Source: Istiophorus platypterus (Eukaryota > Chordata > Actinopteri > Istiophoriformes > Istiophoridae). From it: 64,000 nucleotides of DNA. The notes beneath the pieces were generated by a model. It did not search any database, was not told the origin of the DNA, and saw only the letters and a program-made list of their open reading frames with translations. The position numbers and the translations under genes were made by a program. The number at the start of each line of letters is the position of its first letter. Position 1 is the stretch's first letter. Below, one piece after another: positions 48,264 through 58,099 of this stretch. The stretch is from the NCBI GenBank assembly GCA_016859345.1, contig CM029124.1:14760980-14824979 (forward strand), given 5' to 3'.

Positions 48264-49136
48264 CTAATCTTGGAGTATAGAGGCAGTAACTCTGTCAACA
48301 AGGCAACTCTGAATGACCTCCTCAAGTGAGACTCTATCATGAGTGTTAGGATTAATCAGTCCTCCAGTCAGTATTTTGGAACTTGATACAGCGAAAACAG
48401 ACATTCTTTGGAAAGAGACTTTCCTTAACAGCCTCTGAAAAAGACAATGCCTTTGCAGTCTCGGGATGGACAATGCCATTAAATGCCCTCTCAAATTGTT
48501 AGAGCTGCTGATTCAGTTGCTCATTTACAAGACCTCTTTTGAGGGCCTCAGAGACTGGGACTTTATATATAATACCTCCAGCTCAGGCCTTGGCCCCCAG
48601 CAGCCTCGTGGCTGCAGTTCTATCAGTAAAGCCCTGTTGAAAACCCTGAAGAACTGATAGCCTCGTCCTCCGAGTGACATCCCAGAGACCAGCAAAGGGG
48701 CTATAAACATCCTCCACAACAACCGTCCTCGAAAATATAAGGTCTGCAATCTCATAGATACTAAGAGGCCCACTGCGATAGCTGATAAGCTCAGATGTTT
48801 CAAGAAACCTTTGAATTAGTGCAGACTCTAGACAAAGTTGTCGGCCACTTTTGACATCAGTGATGAAGTGAAGTGTGTTTCCACAGGCTTCAACTATGGA
48901 CTACGGTCAGCAGCAGCTTCTAGGAATGATATCTTTTTCTTACTTGATTCTATTCTAGCGCTAGTAGTTGGTTTGCTGACATACTGAGAAAGTGACGCTT
49001 GCATCTCTTCCACTGCGACGAGAACCGTTTCCAGCTTACACAAAACCTCGTCATCCAAAAGTTTAAATTTGATTAAGTTTTGAATACTTGCACTGCCTTT
49101 AAGATCTGGGAGTTTTTGGGGAGTTGAGTATATCAT
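48264..49136 (-). pseudogene. dst: Decayed plakin-repeat domain of the epithelial isoform (BPAG1e) terminal exon
   Basis: Clear plakin-repeat homology is spread over at least two frames. First comes LIKFKLLDDEVLCKLETVLV and SSKKKISFLEAA (compare BPAG1e LVEAKLLD and TKEKISFASAA). After a stop and a large gap comes FITDVKSGRQLCLESALIQR. Then GLWDVTRRTRLSVLQGF, an in-frame TGA, SEALKRGLVNEQLNQQL, an in-frame TAA, and HPETAKALSFSEAVKES. After a shift comes LTGGLINPNTHDRVSLEE, ending at TAG. In mammals this exon encodes the keratin-binding C-terminus used in hemidesmosomes. Several independent lesions plus the missing middle repeats make it non-functional here. Confidence 0.85.
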
Positions 49137-49486
49137 ACTCGGTTTTCCACCCCTGCTTGTCGTGGTGATACGTTAGCAGTTTCACAAGTTTCTTTTATCT
49201 GATGCATTCTTATCTTAGAGGTGCTAGGAGTTTCCTTTGGCCGTTGCTTTGTTAGTCCACACAGAGCCATGTATCCTTGTGTTGCCATGGTCATGCACTC
49301 ATCGGGTTTGATTTGGCTCTTATAAGTAACGTTTTGCATATCTTTTTGTAGGAGAGTGGGAGTAGAGCTGCTTAAAGTTTTCTTTGTTGTTGAATCATGA
49401 AGGTTTTGGATGTGAATGACTTTGGTTATGTCTTGTTTTACTTGTTTCAGTCCCTCATGACTGTTTTCTTTCTCAGTCATTGCCAT
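49133..49486 (-). pseudogene. dst: Open remnant between coiled-coil and plakin repeats of the BPAG1e exon
   Basis: A 117-codon open stretch begins MAMTEKENSHEGLKQVKQDI, directly after CTACAG, and ends in a stop at 49133. It is Lys/Thr/Ser/Gln-rich with no recognisable domain. In BPAG1e a variable linker occupies this place before the plakin repeats. The following plakin-repeat homology is in another frame, so a frameshift separates them. It could be a short real coding piece, but the context argues for decay. Confidence 0.5.
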
Positions 49487-49626
49487 CTGTAGATGTAATG
49501 AAAGAGCTTTTGAGTTACAAATGTCTACAGTTTACTGCAAAAATTATTACTCCTTTATACTCCTTTATTACACTTAATAATATAATAGTAAAATAAACTA
49601 TGTAAAAATGTTATTAAAAGCCTCCT

Positions 49627-49740
49627 GTTCGTGGGCCTGTTGCTTAAATTGACTAATCTCTACTTCCCCTGCAGTTTTTTTAAGCTCCATAATCTGTGTC
49701 CTTTTTGCACTTTCTGCTTGCTCAAAAGCTTTTCTCTTCT
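49627..49740 (-). pseudogene. dst: Relic of a BPAG1e-type coiled-coil segment
   Basis: Minus-strand translation gives KRKAFEQAESAKRTQIMELK, then KTAGEVEISQFKQQAHEQEA, preceded by an acceptor-like TTGTAG. Composition is charged and heptad-like. No GT donor follows; the sequence reads on as GAGGCTTTT. It sits exactly where the BPAG1e-specific coiled-coil rod should start after the plakin domain. A mammalian rod is several hundred residues, and only about 40 remain. Assignment is by position and character, not a firm alignment. Confidence 0.5.
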
Positions 49741-50238
49741 ACAATACAAAAAAAATAAGTCATCCACTGCTTCATATTTAGAGTTTGTAAAAACACATTG
49801 AATGAATATTTTACTGATGCAAATAGAGCACTCTCTCCAGGAACTTGCAATTTCAAGCCTGTGTGATTTTTTAGTTCACCAGAATTACTGTGGAGGGTTC
49901 ACTAAATTTAACAATAAGCACTTAAATGTATTTAAGTTAAGTTTATTTTAATAGCAGGCTCACTTCATCCTTTCCCTCTGATCTCAAACTTGAAATTGTC
50001 AGGTTTTCATTAAACAGGTCTGAGATTATGTATCGTCCCAATAATCACAAATTATTGTGATATTTTGATTGTGACAGAGAAAGTCATGATGTCAAGAGGG
50101 GTAACAAGGAAAAAAAACTGCACATGTAGAAAACAAAGCTATATTGGCATTGCAAGTTTAAGCAGCCAGAGGCCCAGAAGACTAAAATGTGCTGCATAAG
50201 CAATTGTGAAAACAGTACAAATAGTATGAATCTCTCAC

Positions 50239-50337
50239 CTCCTCATCTTCAGTTCTCTTCAGTGTTTCACTGGCAAACTTCACATACTGCGTCATGAGAG
50301 TCACAAGAGCAGTGTAACGGGTTCGGAGATCCATGAA
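50239..50337 (-). CDS. dst: dst exon: end of plakin domain
   Basis: 99 bp, phase 0/0. Encodes FMDLRTRYTALVTLMTQYVK then FASETLKRTEDEE. In mammals the transcript can then either enter the terminal BPAG1e exon or continue to the spectrin rod. Here the former appears destroyed. Confidence 0.95.
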
Positions 50338-50437
50338 CTGTTTCAAATTAAACAACAACAACAAAAAGGGTGTCATTAAGCATCTGCGGTATGTAGAGCA
50401 CAAATCTTTTGCCACGAAAGTTAAATCACAGGTCTAC

Positions 50438-50545
50438 CTCCTGCTGAATGGCGTCAGAAGAGCTCTGCATCCTCCGTTTCTTGAGAGGAGATTTGTGTTG
50501 GGAGTCAACCATTGCTCTGAAGGTCATCAGCTGAAGTTCATAATC
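50438..50545 (-). CDS. dst: dst exon: plakin domain with basic cluster
   Basis: 108 bp, phase 0/0. Encodes DYELQLMTFRAMVDSQHKSP, then LKKRRMQSSSDAIQQE. The KSPLKKRRM cluster is conserved in dystonin and MACF1 and is a candidate nuclear-localisation or phosphorylation site. Confidence 0.94.
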
Positions 50546-50591
50546 CTAAAAAAAATATAAAATAAATAAATAAAAATTAAAAATAAAATAA

Positions 50592-50640
<49 letters not shown>
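50592..50640. repeat. (AT)n microsatellite inside a short plakin intron
   Basis: About 24 AT units lie within the 149-bp intron 50546-50694, between two plakin-domain exons. Its transcript could fold on itself; any effect on splicing is speculative. Confidence 0.95.
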
Positions 50641-50643
<3 letters not shown>

Positions 50644-50694
50644 TTTTTTTTTCCATACTTCATTTCTTTTTTTAAAGCAGTTGAAATAAATTAC

Positions 50695-50778
50695 CTTAAT
50701 TGCAGAGGAGTACTGCTCTGAGTACTTCTGACACTCATCAATACTGCTTTGTTTTTGTTCAATTTCAGCAACAAGGAC
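50695..50778 (-). CDS. dst: dst exon: plakin domain
   Basis: 84 bp, phase 0/0. Encodes VLVAEIEQKQSSIDECQKYS and EQYSSAIK. Confidence 0.91.
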
Positions 50779-50864
50779 CTGAAAAACAAAGAGTTTATTG
50801 AAATATTTATTTATGCATCTACATTGTCTTTATGTTAGAATGATGAAATTCAGTCTTGCTCTAC

Positions 50865-51027
50865 CTTCTGCTTGTTTAACAGCTCGGCCAGTGCCTTGCT
50901 ATCTTCAGGTTTGTTATCTTGAGCCTTTAGCTGTGCTGCTTCCATTTCTGTAACCCATTCATCGAGACTACCGTAAGAGTCTCTGTAGTGTTTGAGATAT
51001 TTGTTGATACCGTCCAGGTCCCGAAGC
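50865..51027 (-). CDS. dst: dst exon: plakin domain
   Basis: 163 bp. Encodes LRDLDGINKYLKHYRDSYGS, then AQDNKPEDSKALAELLNKQK. Confidence 0.92.
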
Positions 51028-51122
51028 CTGAGAATGAAGGAATAACCTCAATGAGAAATACTGATGCTTTTAATACTTGAACATGACTATAATTTTATTT
51101 CTATATTGCAAGAAACACTAAC

Positions 51123-51316
51123 CGGTTATCAATCTGGGAGTGAATGTTCTGCCATCTCTCACTCAGCTGATCGGCTTTCTCCTTGTGCCAGTCGAGGTCA
51201 AAGTCACGCTCATTGTGGGCCTTAAACATGCGGTCACTGATCACTCGTGCCTTTTGCAGCTCATCCTCCATGTCATGGAACACCTCCTGCTTCTCATCAA
51301 TCTCTGTTCGCCATTG
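51123..51316 (-). CDS. dst: dst exon: plakin domain
   Basis: 194 bp. Encodes QWRTEIDEKQEVFHDMEDEL and FDLDWHKEKADQLSERWQNI. The DWHKEKADQL block matches dystonin. Confidence 0.94.
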
Positions 51317-51402
51317 CTATGATCAGAAGGAGAAACGATCACTAAAAAGAACTGACAACTTTTTAAATGCTGGTGAAATGGTTTCTCCGAATAGTGTATT
51401 AC

Positions 51403-51541
51403 CTTAAGTGTTGAAATGACAGCCTCGATGGATTTGACATCAGAGTTCATGGCATCTTCCTCATAGAGTTTGGATTCGTAGGCTTTAACAAGCGCCTCTG
51501 CACTCTGGCTGTGCTTCACCACTAAGCTCACTGTTTTCAGT
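51403..51541 (-). CDS. dst: dst exon: plakin domain
   Basis: 139 bp. Encodes LKTVSLVVKHSQSAEALVKA, then YESKLYEEDAMNSDVKSIEA. Confidence 0.92.
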
Positions 51542-51624
51542 CTGCGAAAAAGAAGGAACATGTCTTCAGTCAAGCTACTAAATGCCGGTGTAATTATTTC
51601 GGGGCAATGAAGGGAATGTCTTAC

Positions 51625-51803
51625 TTGTCCATATAAATGGAAGACATCGACCGCACTTGGCTCATGCTCTGAACGAGGACGGTGAGTTCAGAGGAAAGCG
51701 TTGGTATGGACGGAGAACCTGCAGCCTGTCTGAGAAACAACTCACACTTCTCCTTCATGACATCAAGATCTTCATTCAGTTTATTCAGCTCTGTTGTTTT
51801 CCT
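51625..51803 (-). CDS. dst: dst exon: plakin domain
   Basis: 179 bp. Encodes RKTTELNKLNEDLDVMKEKC, then SPSIPTLSSELTVLVQSMSQ and SSIYMDK. The PTLxSELxxL motif is conserved across spectraplakins. Confidence 0.92.
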
Positions 51804-51896
51804 CTGGAGAGTGCAATTTAGAAAACCATGTTTAAAATAACAATACCATTAGGTTCTTGAAGATGTTAAATGAATGTTGATAACCAAGGCGAGTAC

Positions 51897-52054
51897 CTCG
51901 TGCTCTGTGATGCGCTGGAGACTCTGCTCCAAGTCGTCCCTCTCCAGTGGCGTTCGGATTTGCCTGATCAGGTGTTCTTCATGCGCCTCAAGATGCATGC
52001 GGAAGTTGCGTATTTCTGAGATGTAGTTATTGTACACCGACTCCTCGTGTTCCT
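51897..52054 (-). CDS. dst: dst exon: plakin domain
   Basis: 158 bp. Encodes EEHEESVYNNYISEIRNFRM, then LIRQIRTPLERDDLEQSLQR. RTPLERDDL is dystonin-specific. Confidence 0.94.
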
Positions 52055-52671
52055 CTGTTCCAGAAAAAATATAGTTATTAAGAGTGCTAAATAGTGCCGG
52101 TATCAAAGTCTACCTCCATCTGCAAATCACAGCCATGTGTTGGTCAACTACACATGATAAAACAAAGGGGATGTTTACACTGCATACGTTAGGGTCTCAC
52201 GCAAGAAGTGACAGTAACAGGTTCACCTCTAGGTGGCATCGCTGTATAACTGTATCACTCTGTAACGCCAAGTAAGCCATGTTGCAATGAGACTATATCG
52301 GTAGAACTTTCTACACGAGTTCTACACAAATTGGGAAAATTTGTGTAGAACTTTGCGATTTTTTTTTTTTTTTGGCATGTATGTAACTGAATGTGTCCCT
52401 GTTTGTCTACACAGATCTATGAAAAATCATTACAGAACGTAAAAAGGATTTTGTATTATTTTCTCCAGATATTCCACCATATTTAAAGCCCATAACGACA
52501 TAATAACAACATCCTAGTTTTTAAAAAACACATATTCCAAACATATTTCTAAGACGCTTTTACTTAAGGCTTAAAAGACTTAAAGAGCCATGTGTTTTTC
52601 TCATGTTGTTGTGTTCAGTGTACAACAGCAGCTCCCTGTTGGCAGGGATAGAGGGGAAATCTGAGCCTTGC

Positions 52672-52855
52672 CTCTCTCTGCGGACTCGAGCAGTTCCTGG
52701 TAGTATTCCTTGCAGGCAGCGACATCCTGCTCTAGCTGGGCGCAGTCTGCCACAGTAAATACCTCAGACTCCTCGCTGTCCTCCAGGAACTCGTCGAAGT
52801 GGGACTGCAGGTTGCTCAAGACCTGCTGATGCTCACCTGGTAACATGGTCTTTAT
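52672..52855 (-). CDS. dst: dst exon: plakin domain, GC donor
   Basis: 184 bp. Encodes IKTMLPGEHQQVLSNLQSHF, then ESEVFTVADCAQLEQDVAAC. It ends AGAGAG|GCAAGG, so the donor is GC rather than GT. The join to the next exon restores the family sequence SAEREEHEES. Confidence 0.92.
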
Positions 52856-53035
52856 CTGGATTAGTTAGAGAAATCAAAACGGATGTAAGACAAACATAAA
52901 CCTTGCATTTTTCTTGGAATGATCGTCCAAAATGAGTCTGATTATCATAAATGATCGTCACTTTGAAAAGTGGGTGATTGAGAAGAGTCTTGAAAGACAG
53001 AATAAATTAAAAAAAACAGAATAAGTCAAACGTAC

Positions 53036-53162
53036 TGAAGCCACATTCCAGTTGCGGATGGCTTGTATATCAGTCATTAGATAATGCCAAGACACCACAC
53101 TCTTCATGTTGATGTGGGAGTGGTGCCACAGCGCCAGGACATTCTGGTATAACTGCTCAGTT
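53036..53162 (-). CDS. dst: dst exon: plakin domain after SH3
   Basis: 127 bp. Encodes TEQLYQNVLALWHHSHINMK and SVVSWHYLMTDIQAIRNWNV. SHINMKSVVSWHYL is the dystonin form of this conserved segment. Confidence 0.94.
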
Positions 53163-53303
53163 CTGCAGGAAAACAAAAAGAGGCATTAGAAATGTATCCC
53201 GTCAAAGTCCGGTCTGTGGCATTTGAGCTCACGAGTTAACCTATATTTTTAGCGTAAGCACAGCGTAGGAAATTCAGGACACAAAATGAATCCTAAATCT
53301 CAC

Positions 53304-53458
53304 CTTGTTGCCGTATCAACAGCCTCTTTGTTGGGGGGCGGCACAGTGAAACAAACAGAGGGCACCATGGCCTCATTCCCCGCTGGGTTGATGACTTTCC
53401 ACTTGGCCCGGAGAGAGTTACTGGCCAACATACACTCATCCTCTTTATAAATAGTGAT
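53304..53458 (-). CDS. dst: dst exon: SH3 remainder
   Basis: 155 bp. Encodes ITIYKEDECMLASNSLRAKW then KVINPAGNEAMVPSVCFTVP and PPNKEAVDTAT. The KEAVD end is the dystonin type (MACF1 has KDAIE here), one of the residues used to choose dst. Confidence 0.95.
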
Positions 53459-53555
53459 CTGCACAAATTGTGATATAGGCACAGCATAGATTTCATAGGA
53501 AAATTCGAAATTCACTGAACTTAAACGTTGTGTAATATGGCACTGAGAACTCTAC

Positions 53556-53708
53556 CTCTATTTGACGATAATCACAGATGGCTTTTACAGGGATGGAGGA
53601 TTTCACAGGGCTTTCAGGGTTCCTGGGTCTGAGCTGCACAATATTTTTGGCCCTGCCCACTAAACCAGCTACAGTGCTGCGGTACTGAAGGAGCTGCTCT
53701 TTCTCATC
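53556..53708 (-). CDS. dst: dst exon: plakin domain, start of embedded SH3
   Basis: 153 bp, phase 0/0. Encodes DEKEQLLQYRSTVAGLVGRA, then SIPVKAICDYRQIE, where KAICDYRQ is the first SH3 strand and RT loop. Plakin SH3 domains pack against a spectrin repeat, which usually hides the polyproline site. Confidence 0.94.
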
Positions 53709-53798
53709 CTAGGGACACACAACACCAATGCAATATGTTTCCTTTTCCTTTATTTGCCTTCACATATATGCAAACACTATTTCTTTCTATGAGTTTAC

Positions 53799-53924
53799 CA
53801 TAGACTCCTGAATGAGGTCCTCCAGTCTGTGTAGGCTGCTTGTTTGATCGCAGCTGTATTTCCTCTGAATGGCATCTTGCAGGCTCTTAAGGTAGTCTAG
53901 GGACTCTTTGGCATCACTGAAAAA
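53799..53924 (-). CDS. dst: dst exon: plakin domain before SH3
   Basis: 126 bp, phase 0/0. Encodes FFSDAKESLDYLKSLQDAIQ and RKYSCDQTSSLHRLEDLIQE, ending SM. Confidence 0.94.
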
Positions 53925-54005
53925 CTGCACAGAGGTAAAGAATGAGAAATTAGCTGGGTCTAAAAAATATATTTTTCTTTAACTAAAAAATAAGCAGCAA
54001 CTCAC

Positions 54006-54101
54006 CTCAAAATAAACAGCATTCTCCTTGAGATGCTGTTCTACACATGAGCAGAGCTGTAAAATCCAGCTCCACTGCGTCTGCATGGCAGCTCTGTATG
54101 C
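54006..54101 (-). CDS. dst: dst exon: plakin domain
   Basis: 96 bp, phase 0/0. Encodes AYRAAMQTQWSWILQLCSCV and EQHLKENAVYFE, a highly conserved helix pair. Confidence 0.94.
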
Positions 54102-54295
54102 CTGCAGGAGAAGCAACGCAGAAATAAAGCTCTTAATATCCAGTAATAGCTGGAAATTTACAAGCTGAAAACTTCACAATCTTTTAATCATAGCAGCTCT
54201 ATCCAGGGTTGGGTTACTGCTGCTAGTCAAAAATTTGGAGTCTAATTGTACCACTGACCCCAGAGCCGAGAATAAAGAGAAAAAAAAGGGCTTAC

Positions 54296-54400
54296 TTCAA
54301 TAGTTAGCTTGGCTGGGTGGCTCTTGAGCATTAGGCGTTCTGCCTTGTCCTGCACAGACTTGATCACTTCCTCCTTTTCATCCAGCTCCTTCATCAGGTC
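54296..54400 (-). CDS. dst: dst exon: plakin domain
   Basis: 105 bp, phase 0/0. Encodes DLMKELDEKEEVIKSVQDKA and ERLMLKSHPAKLTIE, with HPAKLTIE leading into the next helix. Confidence 0.92.
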
Positions 54401-54701
54401 CTGTACACAGACATTAAGCTGAGTATCCCTAACATCCAGCCATGGCAAGGGATCATCCTCTCACACGACCTCATATCCTGCCTCACACTGCTGAGTATAA
54501 AGCTAATCATTGAGGCCACAACGCATAGACAAATCCCTTCAATGACATGATTGTTTTCTTAAATGAATGCAGCTGTAACGTAGCCAAGCCCCTACAACCA
54601 AAACAACTGTCTGAACAAGTTCTTGTTATTCTGTCTGCATGGAAGATTTCAGTATATTTAATTAAAAGACTGTACAAACAAAAAACTTGTCGGTGACTTA
54701 C

Positions 54702-54863
54702 AGTATGGTAGTCTCTTTTCTTGGAGATGTTGCTGTTGCGATCACTCCAGTCATAGGCAACCTCCTCTTCCTCCTTTTCATTCAGCCAGATGAGCTCCTG
54801 TGTTGCCTGTGACACAAAGTCATGCAGGCTCTCCAGGTGGCTTTGCCGCTCTCTTGAACAGCT
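54702..54863 (-). CDS. dst: dst exon: plakin domain
   Basis: 162 bp, phase 0/0. Contains LIWLNEKEEEEVAYDWSDRN, a signature of plakin domains, followed by SNISKKRDYHT. Confidence 0.95.
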
Positions 54864-54974
54864 CTGAAATGAACAGGCATCCATATGTTCAGACTACAAA
54901 AACACAAAATTTCTAACATTTACAGAGCAGCGCAGATTTTAGATTATTAATGTTGAGCTCAAAAGTAAACTTAC

Positions 54975-55052
54975 CAATAGCCTTTCATACTGATTTTCTA
55001 GTTTGTTCAGTTTGTCTGAATAAGTTAGCTTCAGGGGAATGGTCATCTGAAT
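54975..55052 (-). CDS. dst: dst exon: plakin domain
   Basis: 78 bp, phase 0/0. Encodes IQMTIPLKLTYSDKLNKLEN QYERLL, matching dystonin QMTAPLKLTY. Confidence 0.91.
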
Positions 55053-55241
55053 CTGAGAAAAGAAAAACACGTTTTATTTCTTTTAGGTGCCTCTGCAGGA
55101 ACTAAGATTTAATTCAGCAGGTTGAGCAACTAAAGCACCATTCAGGTTATAGATTATGTCACGATTATTGTTATTATTGCTGATGTTTCCACTTAAAATT
55201 ATAAAAAATTGAAAGACAGAGAGAAACTCCAAAGTCCTTAC

Positions 55242-55370
55242 TTCACTCAGTTTGGCATCTTTAAGACTCATTTGAAATTCTTCAATGGCTCTATGTACAC
55301 CTTTGTGGTTCTCTAAATGCATTTCAACACTTGGCAAATCAGATCCCCACTCTGAGCGGTCAAGCTGCAC
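55242..55370 (-). CDS. dst: dst exon: plakin domain
   Basis: 129 bp, phase 0/0. Encodes VQLDRSEWGSDLPSVEMHLE and NHKGVHRAIEEFQMSLKDAK. WGSDLPSVE is a strongly conserved spectraplakin motif. Confidence 0.94.
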
Positions 55371-55472
55371 CTTTAGGACAAAAAAGAAAACAACAAATAT
55401 TCAGTATCTTATTTTAAGTGTGTACAATTCTAGCTACGGGACCTTATAAACAAACAGATGGTGACTACTCAC

Positions 55473-55920
55473 CTGCGTCTCTTCCACCCAGTTCAGAAGG
55501 TCCTGAACATATTTCATGTTGACCTCCTCCTCTGTCATGTTGGAGTCTGCCGGTGAGAGTTTCTGTAAGGGCTTGCGGATCTGCATGTGTTTCAGCTGCA
55601 TGAGGCTGCCTGGGTCCATGCTGCCACCACTCCCCATGTAGCTCTGGACAGGAGCAGGCTGCAAGGCAGGGGTCAAGGACGGGGTCAGGCACGGTGTAAG
55701 GCTAGAGGTGAATGTGGACCCGGGGGTAACTAACCCCCCCGGGGTGAGTGCAGGAGTAAGGGCAGGTGTGCTGATGTTTTGGGAGAAGCCGGAGTTCAGG
55801 CTTTGTGTGATGCCGGAGATCATCATTTTGGTTTGTTCTGTTGTCAGGGTTCGGCCTTTGCTGTACACAGAAGAACACTCAGCTCTCAGGGTTAGAAGGT
55901 CATCCCGCAGTTTAGCCACC
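55473..55920 (-). CDS. dst: dst exon: plakin domain with Ala/Leu/Thr/Pro-rich insert
   Basis: 448 bp. It begins VAKLRDDLLTLRAECSSVYS and TLTTEQTKMMISGITQSLNS, diagnostic of dystonin. A low-complexity insert of about 45 residues follows, with repeated LTP (STPALTPALTPGGLVTP and SSLTPCLTPSLTPALQP). It then returns to helical sequence at MQIRKPLQKLSPADSNMTEE and ends NWVEETQ. Vertebrate dystonin has a Ser/Thr/Pro-rich insert at the same place with different sequence. Confidence 0.93.
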
Positions 55921-56008
55921 CTATATGGAAAAAGGAACAATATGAATTATCTTGATGTATGAGAAAATTCAGTGTGTTATCTTTGCAATGGGATCTACTT
56001 TTTTTTAC

Positions 56009-56163
56009 CTTTGGACTAGTTGATCTGCAAAGGGGAATTTCCCATCCAGGAGAATTTGGATGTCCACCACTTGTTGTCTGAGGATATTCTCACACTCTAA
56101 CAAGTACCCGGCAATCTCAGCTTCATGTAAGAACTGAATTCCAGACTCAAGACGTTTTGCATC
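56009..56163 (-). CDS. dst: dst exon: plakin domain
   Basis: 155 bp. Encodes DAKRLESGIQFLHEAEIAGY then LLECENILRQQVVDIQILLD, a spectrin-like repeat of the plakin domain. Confidence 0.92.
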
Positions 56164-56270
56164 CTTAGCAGAGGGAAAAAAAGGAGACTGAAAACTCAAG
56201 ATAAAGAACGTACACTCAGTGTTATTTTGTCAAAAATGATATGAAGTCAAAAAGCTCGCAGAGAACTCAC

Positions 56271-56364
56271 AGACTGTAGGGCTGTTCGTGCCAACGCCAG
56301 CTTGTCCTCTCCGTTGACACAGTCCCGCTGGACCCTGTTGGCAATCTGCTGTAACATCTCAAGC
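56271..56364 (-). CDS. dst: dst exon: plakin domain
   Basis: 94 bp, acceptor TTTTTTTTAG. Encodes LEMLQQIANRVQRDCVNGED and KLALARTALQS. The first base completes the Arg codon from the previous exon. Confidence 0.9.
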
Positions 56365-57867
56365 CTAAAAAAAAATATAGATAAATAAAACAAAGTTATG
56401 ATGCTGATGAAGTTATTTGATGTGTTATCACTTCAATGAAAACAAAAATGTTTCACAAAATCCAAGCTTATGCACTGTAACCTCACCAGGATCCATAGGC
56501 ATCGTTGTTATTAAGAAAGACTGAGTTGTTAAATTGTAAAGGTACAGTGAAGACATTGTCACTGGAGGCAAAGATTGTGAAGCTGCTGTTGGTAACAGAC
56601 GAAATCCCACTTAAATAGACCATCTCACTTACCATGATAAAGAACTATTGCATCTTCCAGCCACTAAAACAAACAAACAGTTTCTCATCTTAACCATCTG
56701 TCTGTAAGGATCCCAGCTTTGACCTAACCTTTACGGTTTGACCGTGAACATTCGCAGACCCAACTGACGGAAAGACTTTCTTCTTTCTCATATTTATAGT
56801 GTGACAGCGAGGTGAGGAGCATGTAAAATGAATCCCACCCTGAAATAATATGCTGATATGAGACGGTATAAAGCTCTGCCAAATTTCTGTAATTGCTGTT
56901 TCTGCCAGTTTTCACCACACCCAGCATTAATGCTGTAAATATTACTGAAAACAGGAATGGATATATAAACTTGTCTAAACTACTATTAACAAAGAATTTC
57001 CATATCCCTGAGATGACATTTGAGATTCCGTATAGATAAGATCTTCTCGCCAAACGCTGACGTAAAAAGAACACCAGAGAACTTGAACGCTATAATCTAA
57101 CAGAGAACATCTTGACACAAGCATGTTATAACATCAAGTCCACCTATATGTTTTTAACATTTGAAGAATTTCTGCCTTTTCGAAGGAACTAGATACTAGT
57201 CTTTGTGAAAGTCAAATTTGATTTTGTTCCTGAACTGCAGAACATAAAAGCACCACTTTTTTTTTTTGTTTGTTTTAACCAACTTATCATTGGAGATATT
57301 TGATATTTCATTCCTTCATCCCAAAGTTTAATCTTATTATAAGAAAACTGTGGATGTTGGCTGTAGTAAATCGAATCCATAAATACTGTGTAAAACACCT
57401 CATAAATATGTTGATAAAAACCACATCATAGAGTGCACCAGTTCAGTAAAAGGATGTCTGCTTTGATAGGTGCAATCACGCGCTGACATGCAGCACTAAC
57501 CTTCAGCGTCTGGTTTCAGTAGAGGCATTAGTGAGCTTGCAATATGACACTGGAGCACTCTACTCTACATTCTACCCGTCTACACCAGCCTCAGAAAATG
57601 TTACGCTGACTCATGCAGTACCTTTGCTCCTTTATCTATATACCTTTCACTGAGAAAAGTGGTATATTACCCTATTATTACATGGTTTAGATCCCAGCGT
57701 ATGGGCTTATACACTCATGTCTCATAATCAGTGTTTGTTAAAAAGTGACCTCTGGCAGATGACTAACCTGTAATATTATGCTAAAAAGACAATGAAGATT
57801 AGACTCCAATCACATTATGATGGGTCAGGCTAGATGAAGTGTTAATATGCTCGGTGCCTCTGCTTAC
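56365..57867 (-). other. dst: Intron, 1.5 kb, nothing assigned
   Basis: The flanking exons join correctly (VER|LEMLQQ), so no exon is missing. A 351-bp open frame at 56724-57074 on the minus strand has no recognisable homology and lacks splice context. The rest is AT-rich. Confidence 0.6.
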
Positions 57868-57995
57868 CTTTCGACCTCAGGCCTCAGGCTCTTCTCTCTT
57901 TCCAACATTGCAACGATTAATTTACCCCATTCCTTCTCAATATCATTGGGGTGATGACCTGGGGGTAACTGAATACGTCCAAACTCGATCCACAT
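57868..57995 (-). CDS. dst: dst exon: plakin domain
   Basis: 128 bp. Encodes MWIEFGRIQLPPGHHPNDIE then KEWGKLIVAMLEREKSLRPE. The WIEFGRI and PPGHHPNDIEKEWG motifs are strongly conserved in spectraplakins. Confidence 0.94.
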
Positions 57996-58099
57996 CTGCC
58001 AGATTCCCCACAGATGTTGTTAATATCAAAATATGTCACATCACAAATGTCATGATGTGAAATTAAAGCAACATGTTCTGCTGTTTTGCATGTGCGTAC

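Noticed and set aside
49133..49486. Treating the 117-codon stretch as a functional dst exon
   Set aside because: It has an acceptor-like AG but no convincing donor. It runs into a stop, and the next homologous sequence is in another frame; better explained as part of the decayed BPAG1e exon.
56724..57074. 116-codon minus-strand open frame in the 1.5-kb intron
   Set aside because: No recognisable family, no splice signals linking it to dst, and the flanking exons already join correctly.
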